The notes below the pieces were generated by a model, which searched no databases, was not told where the DNA came from, and worked only from the letters and a program-made list of their open reading frames with translations. This document shows positions 23,701 to 35,621 of a DNA stretch of 64,000 nt, piece after piece. Where the stretch lies: NCBI GenBank assembly GCA_902806595.1, contig CADCXC010000038.1, positions 2,666,001-2,730,000 on the forward strand, in the 5' to 3' direction. Numbering within the stretch: position 1 is the stretch's first letter; every line of letters begins with the position of its first letter. The stretch comes from Pyrenopolyporus hunteri (taxonomy: Eukaryota; Ascomycota; Sordariomycetes; Xylariales; Hypoxylaceae). The translations under genes were made by a program, and so were the position numbers.

Positions 23701-25983
23701 CTTCTCGAAGAGGTCAATCAGGTTAGTGGGACCAAGGAGTTCAGAATACTTCGTAGCAACTTGGACAACCGATTGCAGATTCTGGCGGATGTTGGACTTC
23801 ATCATCGCATCGAGGCATTCTAAGGACTGCTCCACCGAAAGCTGGCCAAAGTAGTTGACTAGCCAGTCAGGATTGAAATTCGGAGTACCGGGAATACCAA
23901 CGATGACCCGCTTGATGGCGGCAGGATCCTCGTAGAGCTCCAGAGCCTTTTGGTACAGCCCGGTCTGCTCGCACAGGCTAGCGATGCGAGCCTTGTCGAA
24001 ATGCGAGAATAGATTGTTGCCCAAGATCGCATCCGCTACTTGGGGAGCGTTCATCAAGTTCATTTCTAGAAGCCTCGTTTGTAGGTGACCATGCTCCGGC
24101 TTGTTCTCCTTCAAGGCCTCAAGCAAGAATGCTGTGGCCTGCTGGACCATACCTTGCGATTGGAAGACGTCGACCACACGCTCTATGTCGATCAAAGCAC
24201 CACCCTGGTGGCTAGCTAAGGTAGTTGCGAACTCCGCACCACGTTCTGGGTTCACACGAACGATGTGCTGTAGGAGCGTGATCCAATCCGGTTGGTAACC
24301 AGTCTGGTCACAGTAGGGCAGGATCTTATCGAACTGACCTAGCTCGGCAAAGGAAGCGACCACCTTGTGAGCAGCGTTAGCTTTGAGGTATACGGCCAGA
24401 GCCAAATTGACATCATGCGGTCGAATTAGGTCACCAAGCTCCTCGGAAAAGTCCAGCTTGCCCTCCTTCGCCCACTTCTCAAGGAGATGCTTGCGGTTTT
24501 GGGACAAGACGGGCACGGCAAGTTCAAGGGTCTCAGTCTTGTTCAGCGGCGTGGTCTTATCCAGAAGCATGCCAAAATATTGGAGAATGTAGGACATCTT
24601 GCCCGGCGGGGTCGGGAGGTTCTTGAATTTGTTGATGGTTTCCGTGGTTCGCAGGAAGCCTCGAGGAGAGTTGGCAGCCACCTTAGCAGCACCCTCGTAG
24701 TCGCCTGAGTTGAATAGTTGGTCGAATTGGCGGACGTAGAGCTGATCCGCGCCAGGAAGACCAGCCCGAGAGGCCATCTTGATAGCGATCTCCGTGTTTG
24801 CCGGGTTCTGGAGAAGATAGTCTATCATGGTCGATTCGTCGACAGATACGAAGAGTACCTGGCCCTTCCTGTTGATGCCGAGAATGCCGGTAGACTCGGA
24901 GTCGGGACAGGTCGTGAAGATAGTCTCGCTCGAAATGCGGTTCATGAAGAGGGTCGTGCCAGTTTCCAAATCGTACAGGTGGATAAACCCGTACTTCGTC
25001 ACCATGTAGATAATGCCGTATTTTTGAGAAACCTGCATGGCAACAGGGAAATCGTTGGTGGCTTCGGGAGGGAAGAATATGTCGACAGCTTTCTTCTGGA
25101 ACGGTCGGTTATTTTCGGGGTGGTCGATCTCGACGATGTGTAGCTTAGCACCCGTAGCAGTACGAACTGCAAAGGAGAAAACCTTGGTATCGGCCGGCTC
25201 TCCCTCCAACCGAAGAGTACCAAACGTGGCTGCATGACCTTCGATCGCTTGGCTAATGCCTCTGTCCTTGGAGTATAGTTGCAGGCTACCAACCACGCGG
25301 CCGGCCTGCTGAGAAATGCCTACCACCGCCATCCATTTACCATCGCTGTTAGTCCGATAGTTGATGATTTGGCATCCCTGATTCAATAGGAGTTAGCTAG
25401 CAGGTTTCACAATAATACAGTGCGAATAGAAGAGAATATAGGGGGCTTAAGACCGTACGTTCAAGTTGGCATTGCGTTTGAAGACCTCGACGGGAGCGAC
25501 TTGGGAACTGTCGGTGATGTCCCAGTGGAACACCGAAGTCTCCGTGACCAAACCTAAGGTCGTCTCGCTAACCCACTTCCAGAAGACGACATCTTCATTC
25601 ATCGTAGCCGACTTCAACTTAGCTTTCTTCTCCAAGTCGAAAATCTGCAGCGTCCTCGATTGTGCTCGGAGGGCGATGATCTGCTTCGACCAGTGCATAA
25701 TTGCACTGTCGGCCTTGATGGGTCGGCGTGTAACATTGTTTCCTTGCTTGAGGTCGACGATGATGACTTCGGGTTGCGCCGCATCGCTCTTCTTTTCTCT
25801 TATGCAGATAAAGGCGTCGGACTCTAGGGTCTAAGGGTGACACGAGTTAGTCTCGGGGCCGCAAGGAACCCTAAGCATAGCAATGGGAGAGCTTACGCAG
25901 GAGTTGAATCCAATGGCGCTTTGATCAACGCCAATGTTTCCGAGCGTCAATAGCTCCTGGAACTTGATAGGTAGCGGCGCCAT
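20726..25983 (-). CDS. CHC1: Clathrin heavy chain
   Basis: Clathrin heavy chain forms the triskelion legs of coated vesicles at the plasma membrane, trans-Golgi and endosomes. The exons are 25983-25897, 25830-25459, 25377-21142 and 21085-20726, giving 1684 aa, the normal size. The N-terminus is MAPLPIKFQELLTLGNIGVD, followed by the seven-bladed propeller (about 1-330). A long alpha-solenoid of clathrin repeats follows, including NYDNYDAVDLASRLEKHDLV near the C-terminal leg. The trimerisation region reads ECYVGMLYACYDLIRPDTVL then ELSWRHGLTDFTMPYMINFL. The tail ends QPTGFGF, a Pro/Gly/Phe-rich end typical of fungal clathrin. All introns are 56-81 nt with good splice sites. The 4.2-kb exon 3 shows no frame breaks. 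Confidence 0.98.
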
Positions 25984-27396
25984 GATTCCAGATTACATGG
26001 GCTGATTGGGTCAACAATCGTGAAGCGCAAGCGCGAGTTACGAGACGGACGATTGTTGAAAACTGGGTAGCTCTCCCAGAGACGGTGCGCCCAGTTCAGC
26101 CCGGTAACAACGTTGTCTGACGAAGGCAATCGTATGAGAAGGGCGGCCCGGGAGAAATGTGTACGGGAAGGGGGTGAAGGGAAGAAGGTATTAGGTGCTG
26201 AGTTAGCAGAAGAGACCTCCAGGGGTTGATTATGTAGGCGAAGAGAGTAAATAGAGGGAGACACACGTGCAAATCGTCAATGGCGACGGCGTTGAGTTAG
26301 GCACGGTGATAGTGTAAAGTATTGTACAAAGGGGTGGATGAAGGTCAGGGAAAAGGTGATGGAGCTGGGTTGTTTGTGAGAATTTCCAGGAGGAAAGTGG
26401 ACGTGTGTGTACGTGTGTACGAAATACGGCGATCCTTTTTCCAGATGTTACGGGTTACCTGTTCGCAAGGAGCACCTGAGGCTGCGAGGAAAGTACCTAC
26501 CTAAGGTAAAATGCACGAGCCACCTGCACCCACCTCAGCTATGTATATGCTCGTTGCGTACCACAAGTGAAACTGCCAGGGGCCGTCGAAGGTATTAAGG
26601 TACGAGCACGATTACGATTACCTCAGGTACCTTAGGTAGGTGCCTGCATTACTTCCTCATTGCCTAATCCAATTTAATACCTAGCAGGCACTTCAATATT
26701 TTACTCGAGGTACCTAGGTAAATAGTAATTACATTCTAAGTCCTAAGTTAGAACCTTGTACGTCGGACTTAACAATCAATAAAGTCTTCAGATCCAAGAG
26801 TCGATTACCTTAATTAGGTACCTACCTAGGTACCTAAGGTAACATGCCTCTGAGTACATTATATAACTCCCACGCAGGCAGGCATCTAAATAAACAGGGC
26901 CACCCATTGGTTGGCGTAAATTGCCTTGGTGGCCTTATTTGTAAGAATAATTGCAGTCGTCAGTTCTTATTATAGGCAGGGTCTGGGTGCTTGCAGACAT
27001 TAATAGTCCAAGAGAAATGTTAGACCCCTCGAGGCTAGATGGAGAAGCAGAACTCTACTTTTACCGTATCTTCCTCGAGTATTAAAGCTTTACCGGACGG
27101 TTAGCCGGGACATAGACATTTAGAACTGCCGTCAATAACTAAGGTATTATAAGGCATGGCAGCTATGGCTGCGTATAAAGCCGTCGTAACTGCGGTAGTG
27201 TAAAGCCCATTCACCCGGTCACAGGTAGCCTTAAGGCACTGAGCGTAGAAAACGACAATATCTCAACCGTGCCAGCCCAAATCCAAATGCTCAGCTTCTA
27301 GAGACCCACCATATATAACCAGGACCATCGTGGAAGCCAATGCTAATAGGAATAACTAATGACAGAATCATTCCGAGATTCTAAATGCATGTACGT
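25984..27396. other. Intergenic, clathrin promoter with repeat words
   Basis: This interval is upstream of the clathrin heavy chain gene. It contains a dense run of AGGTACCTTAGGTAGG and CCTAGGTACCTAAGG words between about 26490 and 26845. No frame resembles a known family. The clathrin 5' leader and promoter must lie in the first few hundred bases. Confidence 0.5.
26590..26845. repeat. CCTAGG/GGTACC palindromic repeat cluster
   Basis: Repeated ACCTTAGGTAGG, CTCGAGGTACCTAGGTA and TACCTACCTAGGTACCTAAG words recur over about 250 bp, each close to self-complementary. They belong to the same family as the clusters near 3817, 30634, 49853 and 60895. Confidence 0.7.
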
Positions 27397-27578
27397 TCAA
27401 TCATTGCGATCCTTCTCATAGTCCTCGAAAGGATAGAAAAGCACCGCACCCAAGACTGTTCGCTGGGAGTTAGTCTCCATTCTGTCCGAGAACTTCGGCG
27501 GTCGTGGGCCACTGCAAAAGAGAGGATACCTCGCGCCGAATATTGTGTCTCGAGAATGTGAATTTTTGCGTTGTTCAT
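27397..27578 (-). CDS. Possible 35-aa microprotein gene, one intron
   Basis: This is tentative. Exon 1 is 27578-27530 and exon 2 is 27455-27397; the spliced product is 35 aa with an acidic tail ending PFEDYEKDRND. The 74-nt intron begins GTATCC, has a GACTAAC branch site 11 nt before the acceptor and ends ACAG, a good match to other introns here, and the phases agree. The start context is CAAAATGAAC. The ATG is 281 bp from the divergent DUF1640 gene start, so a shared promoter is plausible. I do not recognise the product. It could instead be a chance frame or the 5' end of a longer transcript. Confidence 0.3.
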
Positions 27579-27859
27579 TTTGGATGAGGAAAAAAGAGAA
27601 GAAATTTTTGCAGCTCAGAAATTCTACAAAATTTGTAGTGGTTCAGCCACTCTACCCCTGGCGCTAAGCCACACATACCAGCCCAACGAGGGGTATCCAC
27701 AATCAGTACCTAGGTACCGACATGCATAATGGAAACCTCCGAATATCGCGAGCCGCTCGCCCGTCACATGTCCGTGTTTCGTTCAACATTGATGCGACTT
27801 ACCTAGGTACTCAAGTCGAAACATTACCGCTCAAAATCCAGCTTGCCTCAGTCCTTATA
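27579..27859. promoter_or_regulatory. Upstream region of the DUF1640 gene
   Basis: This short interval precedes the ATG at 27860 and, if the small gene at 27397-27578 is real, serves both. It contains a CCTAGGTACC word near 27708-27717. An upstream in-frame ATG at 27722 would add 46 residues, but that segment includes a repeat word and delays the mitochondrial presequence, so I favour 27860. Confidence 0.4.
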
Positions 27860-28734
27860 ATGGCAGGCGTCAGCAGAAATGCTGCTCAGTCGCTACCGAG
27901 GTTTTTGCTTCCACGACTGAGCTGGATAGGCCCTGCCGGTCCCTCTCCAGCGGTACGAGCCACAACTCTTCCCACAGAGAACCGTGGAACATTACGAGAA
28001 TATGGAAGAGCCGCATTTCATCCATGTCGAGAAAATACTCGACATTCCTCTCAAATGTCGCCCGCGAGACCATCCATGTTGCTTCAGAACCCGGGTTTGC
28101 GAAGGTCATTCCACGCCACAGCGCCGCGGGGCAGAGACCACCACTTCGATACCCTGAAATTCGTCCAGCGGCTGCAGAGCGAGGGCTTCACCGAAGAGCA
28201 ATCGGTCGCGATGATGAAGGTGCTGAACGATGTTATCGAAGAGAGGCAAGCGTCACGCAACACCTCCAGTAGCCTATTGCTACCGCTAATGAGCCCCTTT
28301 CCAGCATCCAAAACCTAACCCGGACGATGGTTCTACGGGAAGACGCCGCCAAGGCGACGTACACGCAGAAGGTCGACTTCGCTAAGCTCCGCTCCGAGCT
28401 CCTATCCGCCGATAGCACGGAGTCGAACACGACGCGCGCCGCCCACGAGCGACTGACGAACGACATCACCAAGCTGAACAACCGTCTACGCGACGAGATC
28501 GGCCGAACCCAGGCGTCCGTGCGGTTAGACCTGAACCTGGAAAAGGGCCGCATAAGAGAAGAGGCCGTAAACCAGGAGCTGAAGATTAAGGAGACGGAGA
28601 CCAAGATCGAGCAGGAAGTCGCCGCCCTGAGGGAAAAGCTGGAGCAGGTCAAGTTCCAGACGCTCCAGTGGTTAATGGGCGTATGCACGGGTTTCGCGGC
28701 ACTGTTACTCGGTGCTTGGAGATTGCTCATGTGA
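27860..28734 (+). CDS. DUF1640 / CCDC90 (MCUR1-Fmp32) family mitochondrial protein
   Basis: The exons are 27860-28245 and 28305-28734, giving 271 aa. The N-terminus is Arg/Ser-rich without acidic residues at first, fitting a mitochondrial presequence ending around RSFHATAPRGRD. The conserved core starts HFDTLKFVQRLQSEGFTEEQ and continues SIQNLTRTMVLREDAAKA. A long coiled coil follows, rich in Glu, Lys and Arg, then one C-terminal membrane helix (LQWLMGVCTGFAALLLGAWR). This layout matches the DUF1640 family: MCUR1/CCDC90 in animals and Fmp32 in yeast, inner-membrane proteins linked to cytochrome oxidase assembly and calcium uniporter function. The intron (28246-28304) uses a GC donor (GCAAGC) with a CTAAT branch and CCAG acceptor; splicing there restores the conserved Glu-Glu-Ser-Ile-Gln-Asn. 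Confidence 0.92.
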
Positions 28735-31700
28735 GGTGGGCGAGGGTGCCAGGTTAGGCAAATATTTGCCGTTGCAACATGTAAGTTGTGCATGTCATTT
28801 ATTAGAGTCAACGGCTCCCAGTCGCAAGACAAGTAGAATACTACGGGTAGTATATATCGAATCCAGGCGTATAAGCCCGGGTAACGAAATACATTTTCTT
28901 GGCTTATATCCCGTTCCCCGTGATGTCAACATATGGTCGGGCCCCGAGCAATATTCAAAATTCAATTTCTCACTCAAAAAGCGGATAGTTACGTTTGTTC
29001 TACATCCCATCTAGTATTTCCGCGGCTATTGACGTGATGATACTCAGATAAACATGCTAGTACGTGCGTTATACCCGGCTCATGCGGATCTATTCCTATT
29101 TTCAGGCAGTACGTTAATAACTTCAGAAACTCTAGTACAATGCGGTCGGCTCATCATATTAATCCAACAACGACTTATCGTGGTCATCAGGTGTGGACAT
29201 GCAGTAACAGAATCATCGGGTATAACACATCATCCCTTGACGAATATGTCGTCTCGTAGCAGACCATCTAGTAATACCTTTCGGTATCCTTGATGTAATT
29301 CGGCCCATTTCAACCCTAATCATTTCGCATTTAGTACTTAAGGAGTAGAGATCCGTGCCTAAGCCAAGATGGTAGGGGGCGGTGACTGCAAGAGTGTATT
29401 AAGAGGTCTACGCTTGACTTTCTATAATATAAATTCAGAAGGGCCTTGGTTAAAGGCCAAAGTGTGAAACTGTCATGAAGCGGTGCATATAAAGGGAAGC
29501 AACTCTGTTGTTGCACGAAGTCATTTAGACTAACCAAGTTCGAGGCCCGAGTATACACAGGAGAACACCTTAATTAGTAGTTGTTTGGCGCGGATAGGTA
29601 GTTTACAATTTTCATCCGGCTCACATTTATCCTTTAGTAACTAAAGCCTCTCTCAATGTTTGGATAATAGTTCATGTTGTATAAAATGTCACTGAAGGGA
29701 GTCGTTCTGGTTCCGTATAACAAGAGTGGGTAAAGTGACATGGAAACTCGGCCGATCTCGGATCTACGAATCAAGATGCACGAAATTTAGCCTTGTTAGT
29801 ATCTACAGTTCAATGTAGATCTCGAGATCTCCAAAGGCTTATTCCTTGTTTACTCCGGACGTAGCCATTGGGAAAAGCACAAGTTATGAAGACGGATATT
29901 CTATTCACCTTGTACTAGAAATTGAGGAACATTTAGCAAGTAGGTATCCAGCTCCAGGTTCAAAGGAAATTTAGATATTTCTACTATGTATCCATGTATA
30001 ATAGGAGCAAAACAACCGAGCCAGCGTCATTTCTCAGTTCGTTTAGCTCGAGTTGTTTATAAAGTAAGATCCAGTCGTGAGGGAGCCTTTTCTTACACTC
30101 TGTGGGTAATTAAAGCCTTGGTTTCTATACCGAATCATTCAAGGGTGAGATCTCATGCAGGCAATAAACGCTTTGGCCGTCATATTCTATGCCACTGGGT
30201 CCTCCAACTAGAAAAAGACCCTAGCCTAAATCGACGGGAACGGCCCTATGGACGCACGTTCGAGTACAGAGTGATGCTAGAGAGAATTATGAATGACGTG
30301 TTCGTGGTAAGTCTAGGCTGCCAGTCCGCCACGACCAGCCGAAGGATACTTTATTGATACCTGTGATAATCAGTAAAGTTACACCCATGTAGGCATGTAC
30401 GCTTTGCAACCAAATTCATTAGTCGTATGCCCAATAACGTGAATTGTAGGGGATCACGAATTCCAAGTCGGCGAGCCGGGGGACTTGAAGCCACCGAAAA
30501 CGAGTACCTCATGTAGGTACCTATTGTGCAAACCTGCGATATGTTGTCACCGACTGACTAGTGCCAAGCTTTACACGGCCTAGAACACAACGCTTGAAAT
30601 GTGGGGTAGCGTTGTGTGCTACGGCGGGAAGAGTACGTACCTAGGTACCTAGGTACCGTATATACATGTGGTAAATATCTACATGTAGCCCTATCAGGAT
30701 ATGTCGGGAGTTCACATGTACGTTTGTATTCCCGAGGGGTATCTACCTCATTTATTCTAGACCATCAACGGCCTCTTCCGAGTAAAACAATGTAAAGCAT
30801 TATGCAAGCTGGTTGGGTTCGCCTTATCTCTAATTCCAAACACAAATACCTATATGTTAGATTGACGCAAGACGGCGCTCAGCCTCATTAGCGTTCGTCA
30901 TTTTGCGTAGTTAGCCTCTTTAGACTACATGTAGTGGCTAAAGCGTATGATAGGAACTTCGAGCGTAGCGCCCTACGACACATGTACCAGCTACCCGATC
31001 TACCTAAATTATCAGGTACCTGGACATATATATACATGTATCTAAATGAAAAGACGTCAACGTATAGGTACCTAGGTACATAGGCTGGGAACAAAAGAGG
31101 CCTATGCGCCTGTACAGAGAGAACTTTGGGGTGTTACACAACGGGCACCAGTTGTAGGGTCCGCTTACTGTTTAGATGCTCGGTGCAGCGTACCTAATTC
31201 CATTTGCTGCGGCAAGTGCTCGTCAGGCGACCCTGGACCGTTTAAGCATAGAGGGCTTTTGAGCCTTCCAGGTAAAACTTACCTGGGTACCTAGGTACGT
31301 ATGAAGGTTGTAGTTAGGAGATATGTAAGGTACCGGCTGAAGTATTGGCTGGTGTAGAATACATAAGATACATCTACTCCCACCCCGCAGTCTGGCATTT
31401 CCCGTTCTCTGCCACAACCCATTTCCCTTTTCTTCTTTCTCGCCTTCCCCCCCCCCTGTTCCTCTCTACCTCTAAGATCCAGTTCCATGCGCCCAGTTGA
31501 TTAGCTAAATCGATACCTCCGAGGTTCTGATCCACGACGACACCTACAACAACAGCAGACAACGTGCTATTGTGCATTTGTGCGTTGTCCCTCTCGACCT
31601 TCTAAGGCTTCTCTCCTTCTCACTCCCTTAGAAGGGGTGCCTAACTTTTGACAATACGATTCTACACAATCCAATACAATAACCTCTTTCGAGACCTGCG

Positions 31701-32285
31701 TAATTCCATAATTTCACCCACATTCTTTTTCTTTTTTTTTTATAGCATACCATCCTTTACTCTTCTTCGAGCGTCTAGCATCACTGCACCAATTGAATCT
31801 CGGCTTTCGTCATTTTAGACTACTACCTCCTAGTCTTCCGCCCGTCGTCTAGAGAATGATCTAGACCCCATTGGTATTTGGTAAGGAATTCATGCGCACG
31901 CATCTCTAAAAGTGTTCGAGTGGCTAGCGACGTCGAGACGACTCGTCGCTCGATCAACTTGCCTTTGTTCCTTACTTCTTAGGAGCTTCGAAATACCTTC
32001 CGCACCTTAGGTGCCAACTACCACCAATTTGCGACGGGAACGGATATCCTCTCTCTACCTCTTTCTTACATACCTCCCTCATCTTACTCTAATCATCGTC
32101 TTCTCAACTCCCAGCTCGGGTTGCAATTGCCGACCTCACATACTGTCTATACGCATTTTTTGTTCGCAAACCGTCAGCGACGCTTCCGAACCGACCACCA
32201 GGCAACCCTTCCCATTGGGTTGTCGCACGAGGGAGAGACGCCATCCTATTTTCCCACGCGGCTACACTGATCACCGGTCCTGCCA
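28735..32285. other. 3.55-kb gene-free interval upstream of the NEDD8 protease
   Basis: No recognisable gene was found. The segment around 29000-30360 is relatively AT-rich, with one 123-codon plus-strand frame (29986-30357) of no known family. Palindromic CCTAGG/ACATGT clusters lie at 30634-30670, 30710-30720, 31025-31080 and 31278-31300. From about 31380 to 32285 the DNA becomes pyrimidine-rich, including a C-tract near 31447, and likely contains the promoter and leader of the downstream protease gene. Confidence 0.5.
30630..30680. repeat. CCTAGGTACCTAGGTACC palindromic cluster
   Basis: Two consecutive CCTAGGTACC units flanked by GTAC form a strongly self-complementary block, followed by TATACATGTGG. 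It lies in noncoding DNA. Confidence 0.75.
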
Positions 32286-33272
32286 ATGACGTTTCGCGAT
32301 AGATTCGCTCGGCGGCTGAATGACAGCGTGAGCCCCCACTCAAGAAGACATCATTCCCGCAGATTGCGCTCAAGAAGATCTCAGTTCTCGCCCACACCGC
32401 CCTCCACCCAGCCGTATCTTTCCTGTGAGGACTAATACCCGCCCCTATCGTCCCGTTTATGCGCTTACTGACCGGCTCCTCTTTAGACCATGACATTCTT
32501 CGTACGTCCCCGTACTATTCCCGGCTTTTCCGCGAGGCTGACTTGTGAATCTAGTCACGTATGAGGATATCAAGGCTCTCAAGAATGATTGGTTAACTGA
32601 CAACGTAGGTTTCTACTGTAAGTTGAAGCTAGCCGGCCGTTTCTAATATAAATGTCTTTTCTGCAGAACATCGCCTTCTGGGAAGAGTTCCTGGAGCGCG
32701 AAGTACTCTCGAAGTACCCCCAGGCGCACATCGTCCTCCTCCGGCCATCAATGACCTTCCTCTTGATGAAGAATAAGGATACCGAGATGGTTCGATCCGC
32801 CCTGCCCGATTTTCGACAGGTCACGCATATCTTCCTTCCCATCAACGACAACCGAAACGTCTCGCAAGCCGAAGGCGGAAGTCACTGGTCGTTGCTTCTG
32901 GTAAGCATCATCGACGGCGTGGCGTTCCACTACGATTCTCTCGACGGCGCAAACAATACCGAAGCTTGGGAAGCCTCGAAGAGACTATCCAGCGTTCTTG
33001 GTAAATCTCTACGATTCCACTACCTTCCGGATTCCCCTCAACAAGAGAATGGAAGCGACTGCGGCATCTTCGTATGCATGATTATGCGACACCTGCTCAT
33101 GAAGCGCCTCTTGGCCGTGAATGCGGGGGAGAAAATCTCGATGAGCATGGCCCACAAGGCTATCGATAGTGTAGGAGCCCGTAAGGAGATGCTCAAGATT
33201 ATCGAGAACCTACGCAAGGAGGGAGAGCGAAGACGCCTTACACCGAGTAATACGCCGCCCCGAATCGAATAG
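32286..33272 (+). CDS. NEDD8-specific cysteine protease (Den1/SENP8-like, C48)
   Basis: This C48 ubiquitin-like protease probably processes NEDD8 or removes it from cullins and other targets. The exons are 32286-32424, 32487-32501, 32555-32604 and 32667-33272, giving 269 aa. The N-terminal 45 residues are Arg/Ser/His-rich and probably disordered. The fold starts YHDILLTYEDIKALKNDWLT then DNNIAFWEEFLE, which is typical of the DEN1/NEP branch rather than Ulp1. The catalytic residues are visible: His141 in GGSHWSLLL, Asp158 in HYDSLDG, the oxyanion Gln in QQENGSDCG, and Cys200. Exon 2 is only 15 nt. The substrate assignment to NEDD8 over SUMO rests on family similarity and the compact catalytic domain. 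Confidence 0.92.
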
Positions 33273-34313
33273 AGTTCCGCGACCAAGTTGACCGGCGAGG
33301 AAATCGCCGTGATCACCTCGGCCTACCGTTACGAAATGGCGATGGCCTCTCAGCTGTGTGATACAAAACTTCTCCGGCTCGTACACGCGAGGGCAATGGC
33401 AAAAATTCTAAAAAGTTCTATTACCACCATACGTCCCTCTTTGGCGTCCTGAGTGTTTTCGACCGCGAAACGCGGCCGCGAGTTGTGCGCCATCTGGAGT
33501 AAGGGCATATGAGATTCGTAAAGCAGGACGACGTTGAATCGAGGCCATTGGTATTGTCATGTCTGCATATTATGGACCAAGAGAAGCTTGGGAATAGCGT
33601 TTTGTGCTTATCTGTTGTTCTGGCATTCACGACGGAATGGATATTATTTTTATGAGAGGATAAATGGCATGATACATATCTCGAGCAGTGTTTGCTTAGC
33701 ATTACCCTTGCAGTACCTAGAAGTGATGACTGCCTACGTACGCAAGTAGGGATTCATACAAAATATGACGTGAAATATCATAACTCGTGAGGGCTTATCT
33801 TCGTCGAGAACGCCGAGGCTGTCTGTTTGAATACGGAATATAAGCCCGAATCATCGGCTAATGTAGCTGATGCGGCTCGGAGCATTACTATCTTAGAGTC
33901 CGCGATAGTCGTAGCTAACTAACCTCGGCTACTTCAGTGTAAAGATCATCCGTATCTCGAGCACGTAACTCGTAGTATAGCCTTTTAGACCCCATATTCT
34001 CATCTATCTTGACGTAAATATTGTCAGGGTCAGACAAGACCGGTAATTCCCATACTCCTTGTAGTTTGCCCGGCCAAGATAAATACCGGGCCATACGAGC
34101 CCGCTGTGAGCGCCTAAAGCAGCACAGAACTGAGCCGAGCGTGAGCCTTACTTCTGAGTTCCCCAGCTACCGTAGATGTGAGCGAGCGAAAGGAGCAAAG
34201 ACTCAGGATAGGGTCTTACCTTATTATTCAGACCAGCGTCTCTGGTCTGAACTGGCTTAAGAGTAGGTGTGTAATTCGTTCCAATGTCTTGCTTCCGCCA
34301 CGGGAAACACCCC
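33273..34313. other. Convergent interval, 3' flanks of the protease and Slx9 genes
   Basis: About 1.04 kb lies between two gene ends on opposite strands. Overlapping frames on both strands (near 33421-33749) are of similar size and show no family resemblance. No repeat cluster or RNA gene is recognised. Confidence 0.5.
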
Positions 34314-35074
34314 TTACTTCCCATCCCCCCTCGCCACAAAAGCCGGGTTCTGCTCCATCGTCGCGGAGATAAACCCCCTCAGCGCAGCCCACCTATTCGC
34401 CGTGGACATCGGTACCGGAGCCGGAGCCTGTTCTTTGTCTTTGTCTTGTCCTCCCTCTTGCCCTCCACCCTGCCCCTCCCCCGCCGCACTCCGATCAACC
34501 TGCATCTCCCCTCCCCTCTCCCTCTCCCTCTCCGCCACAGCGCTCAACCTCGCCAGACTAACCCCGAACCGGCGCACCTCGCCCCTGACGACCCTCTCCC
34601 TCCTCTTCAGCGCGCCGGGGCGGGACCTGAGGCTGCGGTGGCGCACCTTGCCCTCGCGCATCTGCCGCAGGCCCTCCTCCGTCTCGCCGCCCGCCAGCAG
34701 GTCCGGCAGCGCGTCGGCGAGGGAGCCCAGGTCCGCCACGAGCTTCCCGCCGGGGCGGCGGCCGCGCTTGAGGACCTTGCTTCCGGAGCGGGCGTTGGGG
34801 TTGGCGGTCTTCTCGATCCGCGACACGAAGGCCGCGTGCTTGATCGTGCGCTTGTCCTTCTTCGAGTTGATGAACGCGTCGCTGGTGCCGACCGCGTCGG
34901 GCCGTGGCGCGCGCCGCGGCGCGTAGGGCTCGGGGCCGGAGCGCGCGGCGAGTTTGGCACGGAGGGAGCGCCGTTTGGAGGGTGCGGTTGGGGCCTGGTT
35001 TGGGAGGTTAGTATGTGTCTATCTATGTATGCAAGGGAATTCGGGGGATAGAGACGGGAATGGGGACATACCAT
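34314..35074 (-). CDS. SLX9: Slx9-like ribosome biogenesis protein
   Basis: Slx9 is a nucleolar factor in 40S maturation and pre-40S export. The exons are 35074-35072 (just ATG) and 34994-34314, giving 227 aa. The spliced N-terminus is MAPTAPSKRRSLRAKLAARS. The family signature follows: DKRTIKHAAFVSRIEKT, then Lys/Arg-rich KRGRRPGGKLVADLGSLADA and LPDL. A second helical conserved part (RFGVSLARLSAV) precedes an acidic and Gln/Gly-rich linker, and the end reads RWAALRGFISATMEQNPAFV, a typical Slx9 C-terminus. Intron 1 (34995-35071) immediately follows the start codon. The DNA is very GC-rich, which produces long meaningless frames on the opposite strand. Confidence 0.88.
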
Positions 35075-35621
35075 GTTAAAAGGCCAATTATTGGCGACGG
35101 CGTAAATTGGGTTATTTTAAGTTCGGCGTATGGTTAAGGTAGACAAAGAAATGTTGGCGGGGTGGTGGTGGTGATGGTTGTTGAATTTTAGAAAATCGTC
35201 CGAACGGTGATGGAAATTTTAGTGGGGTCATTAGATAATGCTATGTAATCCGTACCTAGGTAGGTACACGTCTTTCGCTGGGACACTGTAATTCAAACAT
35301 ACCATAGTCTATAATAACTCTCTGCCCCTAGAATAAATAATCCATTCACTTCTACTTCTTGTTATTTGTCTAAACACACTACTCCTCTATACCCTCTTCG
35401 TGCAAGCAAGCCTTGCCGTGGTGAGACAATACCCGAAATTTCAACTCAATTCTAGGTACCTTAGATTAAATAGTCGTACTTTGATCCAAGCCCCTGAACG
35501 CCCTGCCTATCCCGTTTTACAACATGCTCCCTGGCCATTATCAAATTCTAATACAATAGACTCTCGCTCCCCGGTACTGCCCGCCTGACCATGTATGTAA
35601 TCTAGTATTAATACATGTAAC
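35075..35621. other. Intergenic, Slx9 promoter and transporter 3' flank
   Basis: This 547-bp interval lies between two minus-strand genes. It includes a CCTAGGTAGGTAC word near 35256-35267 and a short GGTGGTGGTGG tract near 35161-35172. No coding signal is seen. Confidence 0.5.

Noticed and set aside
29986..30357. 123-codon frame in the interval before the NEDD8 protease
   Set aside because: No similarity to a known family and no clear start context; kept only as a note in the interval entry.
34284..35051. Long plus-strand frames opposite the Slx9 gene
   Set aside because: They mirror a very GC-rich minus-strand exon, have Pro/Ala/Arg-rich low-complexity products and lack splice or start context; the minus strand carries the recognisable Slx9 family sequence.
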